Origin: an uncultured Acidimicrobiia bacterium
Lineage (GTDB): Bacteria > Actinomycetota > Acidimicrobiia > Acidimicrobiales > CAIXPF01
Length of the DNA: 35,760 nucleotides
Assembly: GCA_903921205.1 (NCBI GenBank)
Contig: CAIXPF010000003.1
Span: forward strand, 1 to 35,760
Reading direction: 5' to 3'
A program made the translations under genes and the position numbers. Shown here in pieces: positions 24,452 to 32,411 of the stretch. Below the pieces are notes generated by a model, which did no database searches, was not told the origin of the DNA, and saw only the letters and a list, made by a program, of their open reading frames with translations. Numbering within the stretch: position 1 is the stretch's first letter; each line of letters starts with the position of its first letter.

Positions 24452-25159
24452 TCATTCCGACGGGGTCGGCGAGGTCACCCCGAGCCGTTCGGGGCTGACC
24501 ACCACGAACTTGCCCGACGCCTCCGACACGATCTCACCGTCGGCGCTGCCGGCCCGGGCGGTGGCGGTGATCGTCCACACCTTGCCCGCCCGGTCGGAGA
24601 CCGCGGCCTCGAAGTGGATGGGCATGCCGATCAGCATCGGGGCCTTGTAGCGAACGGTCAGCTCGCCGGTGTAGGCCGCGGTGGCCTCGACGATCATCAC
24701 GTAGCCCATCACGTCATCGAAGGTGGCCGAGGTGATGCCGCCGTGCACCCGGCCCGGGGAGGCCTCGCTCAGACGGCCGAAGGTGGCGACCGCCCGCACG
24801 ATCATGCCGTCGCGCCACAGCACCAGCTCGTTGGCGGCCGGGTTGCCCGGCCCCGAGATCGGCCGGTCGGTGAAGGAGATCAGCCGGTCGCCGTCCTCGG
24901 GTGGGGCGATGGTGTAGCGGCGGGCCTGGTAGTCGTCGGCGCGTTGGATGGGTTGGTGCGGTTCGAGCCGTCCGGCGGCGGCGTCGGCCCAGGTGGCGAT
25001 CTCGTCGAGCTCGGCGGCGGTCACCTCGCGGCCGATCATGGCCTCGGCCAGGCGGCGGACGGCCCGTCCGGCCCGGTCGCGTTCGGCCAGCATCGGGTCC
25101 TCGTAGACGAGATGGACGGGACGGTCGGTCCGGCCGGTGGGGTCGTTGGGGATACGCAC
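24452..25159 (-). CDS. Hotdog-fold acyl-CoA thioesterase (PaaI/4HBT-like)
   Basis: The protein has a hotdog domain in its C-terminal half: SPGRVHGGITSATFDDVMGYVM is the signature helix region with the HGG turn, followed by TGELTVRYKAPMLIGMPIHFEAAV and the closing strands. The first 110 residues form a helical lead of unclear role. GTG 25159 (235 residues) is preferred because CAGGAT lies eight bases upstream in the leaderless pattern used here, or AGGA could serve as a ribosome site. GTG 25177 would add six residues. The gene is divergent from a CoA-transferase pair only 60 bases away, so it may act on the same acyl-CoA products. The substrate is unknown. Confidence 0.82.
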   Translation of the reverse strand: MRIPNDPTGRTDRPVHLVYEDPMLAERDRAGRAVRRLAEAMIGREVTAAELDEIATWADAAAGRLEPHQPIQRADDYQARRYTIAPPEDGDRLISFTDRPISGPGNPAANELVLWRDGMIVRAVATFGRLSEASPGRVHGGITSATFDDVMGYVMIVEATAAYTGELTVRYKAPMLIGMPIHFEAAVSDRAGKVWTITATARAGSADGEIVSEASGKFVVVSPERLGVTSPTPSE

Positions 25160-25206
25160 GGTGGACGATCCTGTCACTTCCCGGCCCGCCCGGTCGATCG
25201 CTGCTC

Positions 25207-25212
25207 TAGGGT
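25207..25212 (+). promoter_or_regulatory. -10 element of the second CoA-transferase operon, leaderless layout
   Basis: TAGGGT lies seven bases before GTG 25220, leaving no room for a ribosome site. It supports the GTG over starts further upstream in the same frame. Confidence 0.55.
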
Positions 25213-25219
25213 TCCCGCC

Positions 25220-26458
25220 GTGGGGGACGGAGCGCTCGGTCATCTTCGGATCTGTGATTTCACCGGCCAGCTCGCCGGGGCGGGGGCGACGAAGTTCCTC
25301 GCCGCGTTCGGGGCGGAGGTCATCCGCATCGAGGACCCGGTCACCGGTGGCCGCTGGGACATCCTGCGCGGCGCGCCCCCGTTCAAGGACGAGCGCCGGG
25401 GCCCCGAGTTCGGGTCCGGCTACAACAACCACAACGTCAACAAGCTCGGCATCACCCTCAACCTGCGGACCGAGCGGGGCAAGGAGCTGCTGGCCGAGCT
25501 GGTGCGTCGCAGCGACGCCGTGACGGAGAACTTCGCCGCCGGCGTGCTCGAACGCTGGGGCTTCGGGTTCGAGCGGCTACGCGAGCTGCGACCCGACATC
25601 GTCTACGTCAGCAACTGCGGGTTCGGCCAGGTCGGCCCCTACGGCCGGTTCAAGTCGTGGGGACCGATCGCCCAGGCGGTCAGCGGGCTGACCTTCGCCT
25701 CCGGTCTGCCCGGCCGGGCCCCGGCCGGTTGGGGCTACAGCTACATGGACCACACCGGTGGCTACTACATGGCCATGGCGATCCTGGCGGCACTGTTCTG
25801 GCGGGCTCGCACCGGCGAGGGTCAGTGGGTGGACCTGTCCTGTACCGAGGCTGGTGCGGCGTTGCACGGCCCTGCCCTGCTCGACGCCGACGTGAACGGA
25901 CGTCCGATGCGGCGTGCCGGGTCACCCCACTCCAACCGCAATGCCTGGCCGGCGATGGCTCCCCACGGGGTGTACCCGACCGCTGGTGACGACGACTGGG
26001 TGGCGATCTCGGTGGTCGACGACGAGGCCTGGGCGGCGTTCGCGGCGTTCGTCGGGCAGGACTGGGCGACCGAGGCCCGCTGGGCCGAGCGGTCGGCCCG
26101 CCTGGCGGGCCAGGACGAGCTCGACGTCCGGGTGGCGGCGTGGACCGCGGGACACGACCGGTTCGCACTGGCCGAGGCGTTGCGCTCCCGTGGCATCGCT
26201 GCGGCCCCGGTGCAGCGGCCGGCCGAGCGGATCGACGGCGACCGGTCCACCGCGGCCTGGGGGCTGTGGCCCACCGTCGTGCACGACGCCATCGGGTCGG
26301 TCCGGGTCGACGGCCTGCCGGTGCACCTGTCGGAGACCGACTGGGTCATCGACCGGGGCGCCCCGCTGCTGGGCCAGCACAACGAGGAGGTCTACGGCGA
26401 GCTGCTCGGCCTGAGCACGGCCGAGATCGGCGCCTTGCACCAGAACGGGGTGATCTGA
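25220..26458 (+). CDS. Family III CoA-transferase (CaiB/BaiF), catalytic-type chain of second pair
   Basis: The 412-residue protein has the family opening (LRICDFTGQLAGAGATKFLAAFGAEVIRIED), CGFGQVGPYGRF (133-144) and the expected nucleophile Asp177 in YSYMDHTGGYYMAMAIL. The C-terminal LLGQHNEEVYGELLGLS is the usual LG(Q/E)HN(E/D) end. The reaction is transfer of CoA between acyl donor and acceptor acids. GTG 25220 is set by the -10 element and by the start of the family alignment; the frame is open far upstream as a shadow of the thioesterase gene. Its stop overlaps the next ATG by one base (TGATG), so the next chain is made in step. The acyl substrate is unknown. Confidence 0.92.
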   Translation: MGDGALGHLRICDFTGQLAGAGATKFLAAFGAEVIRIEDPVTGGRWDILRGAPPFKDERRGPEFGSGYNNHNVNKLGITLNLRTERGKELLAELVRRSDAVTENFAAGVLERWGFGFERLRELRPDIVYVSNCGFGQVGPYGRFKSWGPIAQAVSGLTFASGLPGRAPAGWGYSYMDHTGGYYMAMAILAALFWRARTGEGQWVDLSCTEAGAALHGPALLDADVNGRPMRRAGSPHSNRNAWPAMAPHGVYPTAGDDDWVAISVVDDEAWAAFAAFVGQDWATEARWAERSARLAGQDELDVRVAAWTAGHDRFALAEALRSRGIAAAPVQRPAERIDGDRSTAAWGLWPTVVHDAIGSVRVDGLPVHLSETDWVIDRGAPLLGQHNEEVYGELLGLSTAEIGALHQNGVI

Positions 26459-27672
26459 TGACGCACACGACGCCGGGCGGGCCGCTGCAGGGCATCGTGG
26501 TGGTCGAGCTGGCCGCCGAGCTCACCGCCTACACCGGCAAGCTGCTGGTCGATCTCGGGGCGTCGGTCACCCTGGTCGAGCCGGCCGAGGGCAGCCCGCT
26601 GCGCAGGTACGAACCCTTCCTCGGCGACCGTCCCGACCCCGACCGGAGCCTGTGGTGGTGGCACTACCAGGCCTCGAAGTCGTCGGTGACGGCCGATCTC
26701 GACACCGCCGACGGGGTGGCCCGGCTGCAGCAGCTGCTCGCCGGTGCCGACGTGGTGGTCGAGGCGGAACGGCCCGGGTCCTTGGCCCGGCGGGGCATCG
26801 ACGAAACGGCCCTACGCGCCGCCAACCCCCGTCTGCTGTGGGTCTCCATCAGCAGCCACGGCGCAGCCGACCCCCGGTCGCAGCAGCCGTCGACCGATCT
26901 CACCGTGCTGGCCGAGGCAGGCCCGGTGTGGAGCTGCGGCTATGACGACCACGCGTTGCCGCCGGTCCGTGGCGGCGGTGGTCAGGCCGGCAACGTGGCC
27001 GCCCACTACGCCGTGATGTCGTTGCTCGTGGCCCTGCTGGCACGTGAGGAACGCGGCCACGGGCAGCGCATCGACGTCAACGCCTACGCCGCGGCCAACG
27101 TGACCACCGAGTTCGCCAGTTACACCTGGCTGGTGGCCGGTGAGACCGTGCAACGTCAGACCGGCCGGCATGCTGCGCCCCGGCCGACCCTGCCCACCCA
27201 GGTCGAAGCAGCCGACGGCCGCTGGGTGAACACCGGCCCGCCACGGCGCGGCGCCGACTTCGTGGCGCTGGCCGAGTGGCTCGGGCAGCTCGGCGTGGCC
27301 GACGAGTTCGACGAGTTCGTGCTGCTGCAGATGGGTGCCGAGCTCGAGCACATCGGGATGGACCAGATGGAGGCGGACGACCTCGTCGGCGAGATCTTCG
27401 CCGCGGGTCGGGCGGCGATGTTCTTCCTGGCGGGAAAGCTGTCGGCCTACGACCTCTTCGTCGGCCTGCAGGAGCGGGGCATGCCGGCCGGCATCATCTA
27501 CAGCCCCGACGAGGTGGCTGCCGACCCCCACTTCGTCGCCCGCGGCTGGGTGCGTCCGGTCGAGCACCCGGAGCTGGGCCGGCCGGTCGGCTACGCCGGT
27601 GCGCCGATCACCTTCCCGGCAACCCCGGCGCGACCCCTGCGGCCGGCGCCGCGGCTGTCCGACCGGCAGTGA
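26458..27672 (+). CDS. Family III CoA-transferase-like chain lacking the catalytic Asp, second pair
   Basis: The 404-residue protein shares the CaiB/BaiF opening ([33 protein letters not shown]). At the catalytic-aspartate position it reads [19 protein letters not shown], with Gly178 aligned to the Asp, so it should not form the usual aspartyl-CoA intermediate. It follows the Asp-bearing chain with a one-base overlap (TGATG) and itself overlaps the methyltransferase gene (GTGA). A heteromeric enzyme with one catalytic and one structural or substrate-binding chain is the simplest reading. It has a longer acidic middle (270-330) than its partner. ATG 26458 is clear from the overlap. Confidence 0.88.
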   Translation: MTHTTPGGPLQGIVVVELAAELTAYTGKLLVDLGASVTLVEPAEGSPLRRYEPFLGDRPDPDRSLWWWHYQASKSSVTADLDTADGVARLQQLLAGADVVVEAERPGSLARRGIDETALRAANPRLLWVSISSHGAADPRSQQPSTDLTVLAEAGPVWSCGYDDHALPPVRGGGGQAGNVAAHYAVMSLLVALLAREERGHGQRIDVNAYAAANVTTEFASYTWLVAGETVQRQTGRHAAPRPTLPTQVEAADGRWVNTGPPRRGADFVALAEWLGQLGVADEFDEFVLLQMGAELEHIGMDQMEADDLVGEIFAAGRAAMFFLAGKLSAYDLFVGLQERGMPAGIIYSPDEVAADPHFVARGWVRPVEHPELGRPVGYAGAPITFPATPARPLRPAPRLSDRQ

Positions 27673-28178
27673 ACGCCACGGCGTCACCGACACCGGACGG
27701 GCTCGTCACCACCGTGGCGGACAGTCCACTGGGTCCGCTGCGGCTGTACGCCGTGCCGGCCGGCCTGTGCGGCGTGTACTTCGACGGCCACCGCCCGGCG
27801 CCGCGGGTCGGTCCGGCCGACGCAGTCGAGGTGGCCGCGGCCTTCGAGCCGGTCCTCGAGCAGCTCACCGAGTACTTCGCCGGGAGCCGTTGGGCCTTCG
27901 ATCTCGAGCTCGCCCCGGTCGGGACCACCTTCCAGCTCGAGGTCTGGTCGGCGCTGCGGACGATCCCGGTGGGCGAGACCTGCTCCTACGGCGAGTTGGC
28001 CCACCGGCTCGGCCGGCCGGCAGCGGTGCGGGCCGTCGGCGCAGCGAACGGCCGTAACCCGCTGTCGATCATCGTGCCGTGCCATCGGGTGGTGGGTGCC
28101 TCGGGCACCCTGACCGGGTACGCCGGCGGCCTCGACCGCAAGCGCTGGCTGCTCGAGCACGAGGCCGCCCGGGCCTGA
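27669..28178 (+). CDS. ogt: Methylated-DNA--[protein]-cysteine S-methyltransferase
   Basis: The 169-residue repair protein transfers the alkyl group from O6-alkylguanine to its own cysteine. The acceptor Cys138 lies in IVPCHRVVG, and the helix-turn-helix region carries the DNA-contacting arginine (Arg121) in [37 protein letters not shown] (88-111) is the standard start of the catalytic domain. The N-terminal domain is short but complete, and there is no Ada regulatory domain. GTG 27669 overlaps the preceding stop (GTGA), which places this gene in the CoA-transferase operon. That link may be accidental read-through rather than functional. Confidence 0.96.
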   Translation: MNATASPTPDGLVTTVADSPLGPLRLYAVPAGLCGVYFDGHRPAPRVGPADAVEVAAAFEPVLEQLTEYFAGSRWAFDLELAPVGTTFQLEVWSALRTIPVGETCSYGELAHRLGRPAAVRAVGAANGRNPLSIIVPCHRVVGASGTLTGYAGGLDRKRWLLEHEAARA

Positions 28179-28219
28179 GAACTCCGCCCGCCGGGGCGTC
28201 TGACCGGCCTGCGTGGGCC

Positions 28220-28225
28220 TACCCT
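28220..28225 (+). promoter_or_regulatory. -10 element of the sugar dehydrogenase gene, leaderless layout
   Basis: TACCCT lies six bases before ATG 28232 and there is no purine-rich ribosome site. It is within the 53-base gap after the methyltransferase gene. Confidence 0.45.
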
Positions 28226-28231
28226 CGGGGC

Positions 28232-29635
28232 ATGGGATCGTCGAGGCCGTTGCCGGCGAGGTCGCACACGTCCGGCACACCGACGCACCGCCGGCGTCCG
28301 GTGGGGGCCGTGGTGCTGGTGACTGCGATCACACTCGCGGGCTGTCGGGACGGGGCCGGTCCGGCCGTGGCGACCGCTCCCCGGGCGACCACGGAGCCGG
28401 CCGGATCGTCGGGATCGGTGCGATCCGGCGGGCCGAGCGTTTCGACCGCGGCCACGCGGCCGACCCGCAGCCTCGCCGACGTGAAGGTACGGCTGCGGCT
28501 ACTGGCCCGGTTCGACAAGCCGGTGGCCATGGCCGTGCGCCCGGGGGATCCCGTGCCGGGCCGTATCTACGTCGCCGAGCAGGGTGGCCGGGTCCGTGCC
28601 CTGAACGATTCCGGTGCGTCCGGTGCGTCCGGTGCGTCCGGTGCTTCCGGTGCCGACGGTGGCGACGGTGGCACTGCCGATGCCGTTGCCGTGGTCGATC
28701 TGCGGTCGCGCACCACCGCCGACGGCGAGCGGGGCCTGCTCGGGCTGGCGTTCTCGCCCGACGGCGACGAGTTGTACGTGAACTACACCGACCGCAGCGG
28801 CGCCACGAACGTCGACGCGTTCACCATGACCGCAGCCGGCACTGCCGACCCGACCAGTCGCCGGCAACTGCTGCTGATCGCCCAGCCCTACAGCAATCAC
28901 AACGGCGGCCATCTCGTCACCGGACCCGACGGCATGCTGTACATCGGGATGGGCGACGGCGGCTCGGGCGGCGACCCGCAGGGCAACGGCCAGAACCCGG
29001 CCACGTTGCTGGGCAAGTTGCTGCGGATCGACCCGAGGCCCTCGGCCGGCCGGCCCTACACCATCCCGGCGGACAACCCCTTCGCCGGCGGTTCCGGTGG
29101 CCGGGCGGAGATCTGGGCATCGGGCCTGCGCAACCCGTGGGGTTTCTCCTTCGACCCGGCCACGGGCGACCTGTGGATCGCGGACGTGGGCCAGGACCGC
29201 CTCGAGGAGATCAACGTGGCCCGCGCTCCCGGCAGCGCCGGCACCGGGGCTGCCACCGGTGCCGGTCGGGGGGCGAACTTCGGCTGGAACGTCTACGAGG
29301 GCTCGGCCCGCTTCGACCGTTCGGCCGCCGCCGTCGATGCCGTGGCCCCGTTCTACGAGTACCGCCACGGCAACGGCGCGGACGAGGGCTGCTCGGTGAC
29401 CGGAGGCGTCGTGTACCGGGGTGACGCCATCGCCGGGCTCGATGGGGCGTATCTCTTCGCCGACTACTGCGTGGCGGGTATCCGGGCCGTTGCGGTGTCG
29501 GGTTCGGCTCCGCCCGCTGCTCGGCGGGTGCTCGAGACCCCGGCATCGGTCGTGGCGTTCGCACTCGACCGTGACGGCGAGGTGCTCGTCGCGTCGCTCG
29601 ACGGTCGGGTCTACCGGCTCGAACCAGGCGATTGA
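28232..29635 (+). CDS. Lipoprotein PQQ-dependent sugar dehydrogenase (glucose/sorbosone dehydrogenase family)
   Basis: The 467-residue protein starts with a basic lead and a lipoprotein signal (VVLVTAITLAGC) that puts the lipidated Cys at 38, so it is anchored outside the membrane. A Ser/Thr/Gly-rich linker runs to about 85, then the six-bladed propeller of the glucose/sorbosone dehydrogenase (YliI/Hhip) family: GERGLLGLAFSPDG, NHNGGHLVTGPDGMLYIGMGDGG, the GQNPATLLGKLLRID blade, WASGLRNPWGFSFD and WIADVGQD. The family uses PQQ to oxidise sugars; no PQQ synthesis genes lie in the window. A Gly-Ala-Ser repeat (SGASGASGASGASGADGG) sits inside an early loop. ATG 28232 gives a normal signal peptide. 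Confidence 0.92.
   Translation: MGSSRPLPARSHTSGTPTHRRRPVGAVVLVTAITLAGCRDGAGPAVATAPRATTEPAGSSGSVRSGGPSVSTAATRPTRSLADVKVRLRLLARFDKPVAMAVRPGDPVPGRIYVAEQGGRVRALNDSGASGASGASGASGADGGDGGTADAVAVVDLRSRTTADGERGLLGLAFSPDGDELYVNYTDRSGATNVDAFTMTAAGTADPTSRRQLLLIAQPYSNHNGGHLVTGPDGMLYIGMGDGGSGGDPQGNGQNPATLLGKLLRIDPRPSAGRPYTIPADNPFAGGSGGRAEIWASGLRNPWGFSFDPATGDLWIADVGQDRLEEINVARAPGSAGTGAATGAGRGANFGWNVYEGSARFDRSAAAVDAVAPFYEYRHGNGADEGCSVTGGVVYRGDAIAGLDGAYLFADYCVAGIRAVAVSGSAPPAARRVLETPASVVAFALDRDGEVLVASLDGRVYRLEPGD
28610..28654. repeat. 9-bp tandem repeat inside the dehydrogenase gene
   Basis: TCCGGTGCG is repeated three times exactly and twice with one change, encoding the Ser-Gly-Ala run. Being a multiple of three, copy-number changes would only lengthen or shorten a loop. 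Confidence 0.85.
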
Positions 29636-29645
29636 CCTGGCCCGC

Positions 29646-29651
29646 TAGCGT
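29646..29651 (+). promoter_or_regulatory. -10 element of tesB, leaderless layout
   Basis: TAGCGT lies eight bases before ATG 29660, inside the 24-base gap after the dehydrogenase stop. It suggests separate transcription of the thioesterase. Confidence 0.55.
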
Positions 29652-29659
29652 GGTCGGCG

Positions 29660-30463
29660 ATGGATCTGCGCGCCTTGCTGACGCTCGAGGAAGTGGCGAA
29701 GGACTTCTACCTCGGGCGCACCCCTGCCTACGACTGGGGCCGGGTGTACGGCGGTCAGGTGGTCGCCCAGGGGCTCGCCGCGGCCGGGGCGACCGTGGAC
29801 CCGACCCATCGGTTGCACTCGGTGCACGCCTACTTCGTGCTCAGCGGCAGCCCCGAGGAGCCGATCCTCTACGACGTCGATCGGTTGCGTGACGGTCGCT
29901 CGTTCTCGACCAGGCGGGTGGTGGCGCGGCAGTCGGCGGGGGCGATCCTGAACCTCGATGCGAGCTTCCAGCGCGACGAACCTGATCTGGACATCTCCGA
30001 GACCGCCATCGATTCCGACCTGCCCGACCCCGAGTCGCTGCCCCGGGCCGAGTGGGGTGGCCTCGGCGACGTGCGCGAGATCCCCCGCCAACCCGGTCTG
30101 GCCCGCTCGCGGATGTGGATCCGGGCCACCGAGGACCTCGGCGACGATCCGGCCCTGCACGCCTGTGCCATCGCCTACCTGTCCGACCACAACCCGGTTG
30201 ACGCCATCGCCCTGTCCCATCCGCTGGGTCTCGACTGGGACCGGTTGATGACCGCCAGCCTCGATCATGCGGTGTGGTTCCACCGCCCGGCCCGCGCCGA
30301 CGAGTGGCTGTTGTTCGACCTGCAGGGTCATGGCATGGCCAACGCGCGCGGGATGGCGATGGGCACCGTGCACACCCGTAGCGGTCGGCATGTCGCCACG
30401 ATCGCCCAGGAGGGTCTGATCCGAGTGGCGCGCACGCCGCGATCGGTGACCCCACCCGGCTGA
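29660..30463 (+). CDS. tesB: Acyl-CoA thioesterase II
   Basis: The 267-residue protein is a double-hotdog thioesterase that hydrolyses medium- to long-chain acyl-CoA in the cytoplasm. The N-terminal domain shows RVYGGQVVAQGLAAA (28-42) and LHSVHAYFVLSG (52-63), then YDVDRLRDGRSFSTRRV. The C-terminal domain has SLDHAVWFHRP (200-210), whose Asp202 corresponds to the catalytic Asp of E. coli TesB, and AQEGLIR, with Gln250 at the catalytic Gln position. I cannot place the catalytic Thr of E. coli TesB with certainty; the aligned FDLQGHG segment has none. ATG 29660 follows from the -10 element. A hairpin ends the unit. Confidence 0.94.
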   Translation: MDLRALLTLEEVAKDFYLGRTPAYDWGRVYGGQVVAQGLAAAGATVDPTHRLHSVHAYFVLSGSPEEPILYDVDRLRDGRSFSTRRVVARQSAGAILNLDASFQRDEPDLDISETAIDSDLPDPESLPRAEWGGLGDVREIPRQPGLARSRMWIRATEDLGDDPALHACAIAYLSDHNPVDAIALSHPLGLDWDRLMTASLDHAVWFHRPARADEWLLFDLQGHGMANARGMAMGTVHTRSGRHVATIAQEGLIRVARTPRSVTPPG

Positions 30464-30472
30464 TCCGTTCAG

Positions 30473-30492
30473 GCCGTCGCAAGACCGACGGC
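30473..30492 (+). terminator. Hairpin after tesB
   Basis: GCCGTCG and CGACGGC form a 7-bp perfect stem with a 6-base loop, nine bases after the tesB stop. No T-run follows. Confidence 0.45.
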
Positions 30493-30590
30493 AGACGTCG
30501 TTCGGGTGTCCGCCGTGGCACCTCCCGGTCGCCTGACGGGGACCCGTCGAGGGCCGGATCGACCGGGAATGTCAGATTGACGCAAGGTTC

Positions 30591-30610
30591 TGGTCATCTC
30601 TGTTCATCTC
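30591..30610 (+). promoter_or_regulatory. Adjacent direct repeats upstream of the second ammonium transporter
   Basis: Two touching 10-bp copies of TGnTCATCTC differ by one base and lie about 115 bases before the transporter start. A TTGACG at 30577-30582 could be a -35 near them. The spacing of one helical turn suits a regulator binding in tandem, perhaps a nitrogen or phosphate regulator; no known consensus fits exactly. Nothing else is seen in 30493-30723. Confidence 0.4.
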
Positions 30611-30723
30611 GAGGCGACAGTCACGAAACGACGACGCGTGATCCTTACGGCTACCTGGCACCGCCGACCGCAGGCACGCCCGGGTGATACGGCCGCCGAC
30701 GCGGCACGAGCAGGAGGATGATC

Positions 30724-32277
30724 GTGAACAGACGTGTACGGGTTGCCGCTGCGGCAGCCGTCGCCGTCCCAGCACTGTTGGCTACGGCCTTCGCCTTGCC
30801 GGCATTCGCCCAGGAGGCCGAGGGGCCGCTGACCCCGGCGGTGGATGCCGGCACCTTGGCGCTCGACGTCAACATGCTGTGGATCCTCATCGGAGCCTGC
30901 ATGGTGATCTTCATGCAGGCGGGCTTCGCGCTGGTGGAGACCGGCTTCTGCCGGGCCAAGCACGCGGCGCACGTCGTGTCCACCAACTTCATGATCTTCG
31001 GGCTGGGGTTCGCCGGCTTCTTCATCATCGGCTTCCCGCTGATGTTCGGTGGCTACACCTTCCCCGGGCTGTGGGGTATGGACGAGGCCATCGGCGGCCC
31101 GTTGCTCGGTTCGGGCAACTGGGTGTTCCTGTGGAAGGGCCCGCTCATGCTGGGCGGCTCCGGACCGGGCTACACCCCTGCGGTGATGGTGTTCTTCCTC
31201 TACATGGTGGCGTTCATGGACACGGTGGCCACCATCCCGACCGGTTCGATGGCCGAGCGGTGGAAGTGGAACAGCTTCGTGATCTGGGGCCTGTTCTGCG
31301 GTGCCTTCTACTACCCGCTCTTCGGTGCGTGGACCTGGGGCGGCGGCTGGCTCGCCAACGTGGGCAAGACCATGAACCTGGGCTTCGGCTACGTCGACTT
31401 CGCCGGCTCCGGTGTGGTGCACGCCGTCGGTGGTGTGGCGGCGCTCGCCGGTGCGATCGTGATCGGACCCCGCCTGGGCAAGTTCGGCAAGGACGGCAAG
31501 CCCCGGGCCCTCATCGGCCACAACATCCCGATGGCCATGCTCGGCACGTTCATCCTGCTGTTCGGCTGGTTCGGCTTCAACGCCGCCTCGACCTTCGCCG
31601 CCACCGACACCCGCTTCGCCGTGGTGGCCACCAACACTGCCATCGCCGGCGCCTTCGGGGCCATCGCCTCCATGGTGTGGGTGATGATCCGCACCGGCAA
31701 GCCCGACCCGTCGATGATGGCCAACGGCATGCTCGCCGGTCTGGTGGCGATCACCGCCCCCTGCGCCTTCGTGCAGCCCTGGGCCGCTGCGGTCATCGGC
31801 CTCATTGCGGGCTTCATCGTGATCGAGGTCGTGTGGCTGGTCGAGCGCCGTTTCAAGATCGACGACCCGGTCGGCGCCATCTCGGTGCACGGCGTGTGCG
31901 GCACCCTCGGCGTGCTCTTCGTGGGCATCTTCGCCGACGGTCAGTACGGCCAGGGCTGGAACGTGATGCTCGATGACGAGGGCAACCCGGTCACGCTGGG
32001 CGGCAAGGGTGTCGTCGGCATCCTGTACTCCGGCCACGGCTGGGGGCAGCTCGGGGCCCAGGCCCTCGGCGCCCTGGTGATCTGGACGGTCATCCTGGGC
32101 ATCGCCTTCGCCTTCTTCTCGATCCAGAACAAGCTGACCAAGGGCGGCATCCGCTCGAACGCCGAGGACGAGATGGCCGGTCTGGACCTCACCGAGATGG
32201 GCGTGCCCGCCTACCACGACGGTGACACCGACCCGGTCGGCTCGCCGGTCGGTGCCGGGAGCCGGGCGACGATCTGA
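30724..32277 (+). CDS. amt: Ammonium transporter (Amt family), long form with cleavable signal
   Basis: The 517-residue membrane protein has a signal peptide (MNRRVRVAAAAAVAVPALLA, likely cut after AFA) before the first core helix, as in many Gram-negative and actinobacterial Amt proteins. The pore histidines are His233 (DFAGSGVVHAVGG) and His389 (AISVHGVCGTLG), and Asp225 precedes the first as usual. A cytoplasmic loop (410-430) is longer than in the other Amt here, and the tail GLDLTEMGVPAYHDG matches the regulatory C-terminus. GTG 30724 is chosen because AGGAGG ends six bases before it; the ATG at 30718 touches that site and is too close. It is followed by a strong hairpin. No PII gene is adjacent. 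Confidence 0.95.
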   Translation: MNRRVRVAAAAAVAVPALLATAFALPAFAQEAEGPLTPAVDAGTLALDVNMLWILIGACMVIFMQAGFALVETGFCRAKHAAHVVSTNFMIFGLGFAGFFIIGFPLMFGGYTFPGLWGMDEAIGGPLLGSGNWVFLWKGPLMLGGSGPGYTPAVMVFFLYMVAFMDTVATIPTGSMAERWKWNSFVIWGLFCGAFYYPLFGAWTWGGGWLANVGKTMNLGFGYVDFAGSGVVHAVGGVAALAGAIVIGPRLGKFGKDGKPRALIGHNIPMAMLGTFILLFGWFGFNAASTFAATDTRFAVVATNTAIAGAFGAIASMVWVMIRTGKPDPSMMANGMLAGLVAITAPCAFVQPWAAAVIGLIAGFIVIEVVWLVERRFKIDDPVGAISVHGVCGTLGVLFVGIFADGQYGQGWNVMLDDEGNPVTLGGKGVVGILYSGHGWGQLGAQALGALVIWTVILGIAFAFFSIQNKLTKGGIRSNAEDEMAGLDLTEMGVPAYHDGDTDPVGSPVGAGSRATI

Positions 32278-32296
32278 GCGTCGCACTCGGTCCGCA

Positions 32297-32330
32297 CCGA
32301 TGCCCGGGGGCTGCGGCCCCCGGGCATCGG
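32297..32330 (+). terminator. Strong hairpin after the second ammonium transporter
   Basis: Arms of 15 bp pair perfectly (CCGATGCCCGGGGGC with its complement) around a TGCG loop, 20 bases after the stop. It lacks a long T-run but is the clearest terminator-like structure in the window. Confidence 0.7.
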
Positions 32331-32397
32331 CGCGTCTGCGGTCCGGCACGGCTGGTGTGCTCGGCGATCCGGTCCGTCGGCGACCCGGGGCGCGCGT

Positions 32398-32403
32398 TAG
32401 GGT
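32398..32403 (+). promoter_or_regulatory. -10 element of the enoyl-CoA hydratase gene, leaderless layout
   Basis: TAGGGT lies eight bases before ATG 32412 and there is no ribosome site. It argues against longer starts in the same frame. Confidence 0.6.
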
Positions 32404-32411
32404 GTGCGGCC

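Noticed and set aside
23720-25219. An upstream extension of the first chain of the second CoA-transferase pair
   Set aside because: It runs through the thioesterase and small-protein genes on the other strand and has shadow-type composition; the family alignment and -10 element start at 25220.
30477-30723. A riboswitch or GlnR box in front of the long Amt gene
   Set aside because: No known riboswitch core could be drawn, and the GTCAC and GAAAC elements at about 30620-30630 do not have the spacing of a GlnR site.
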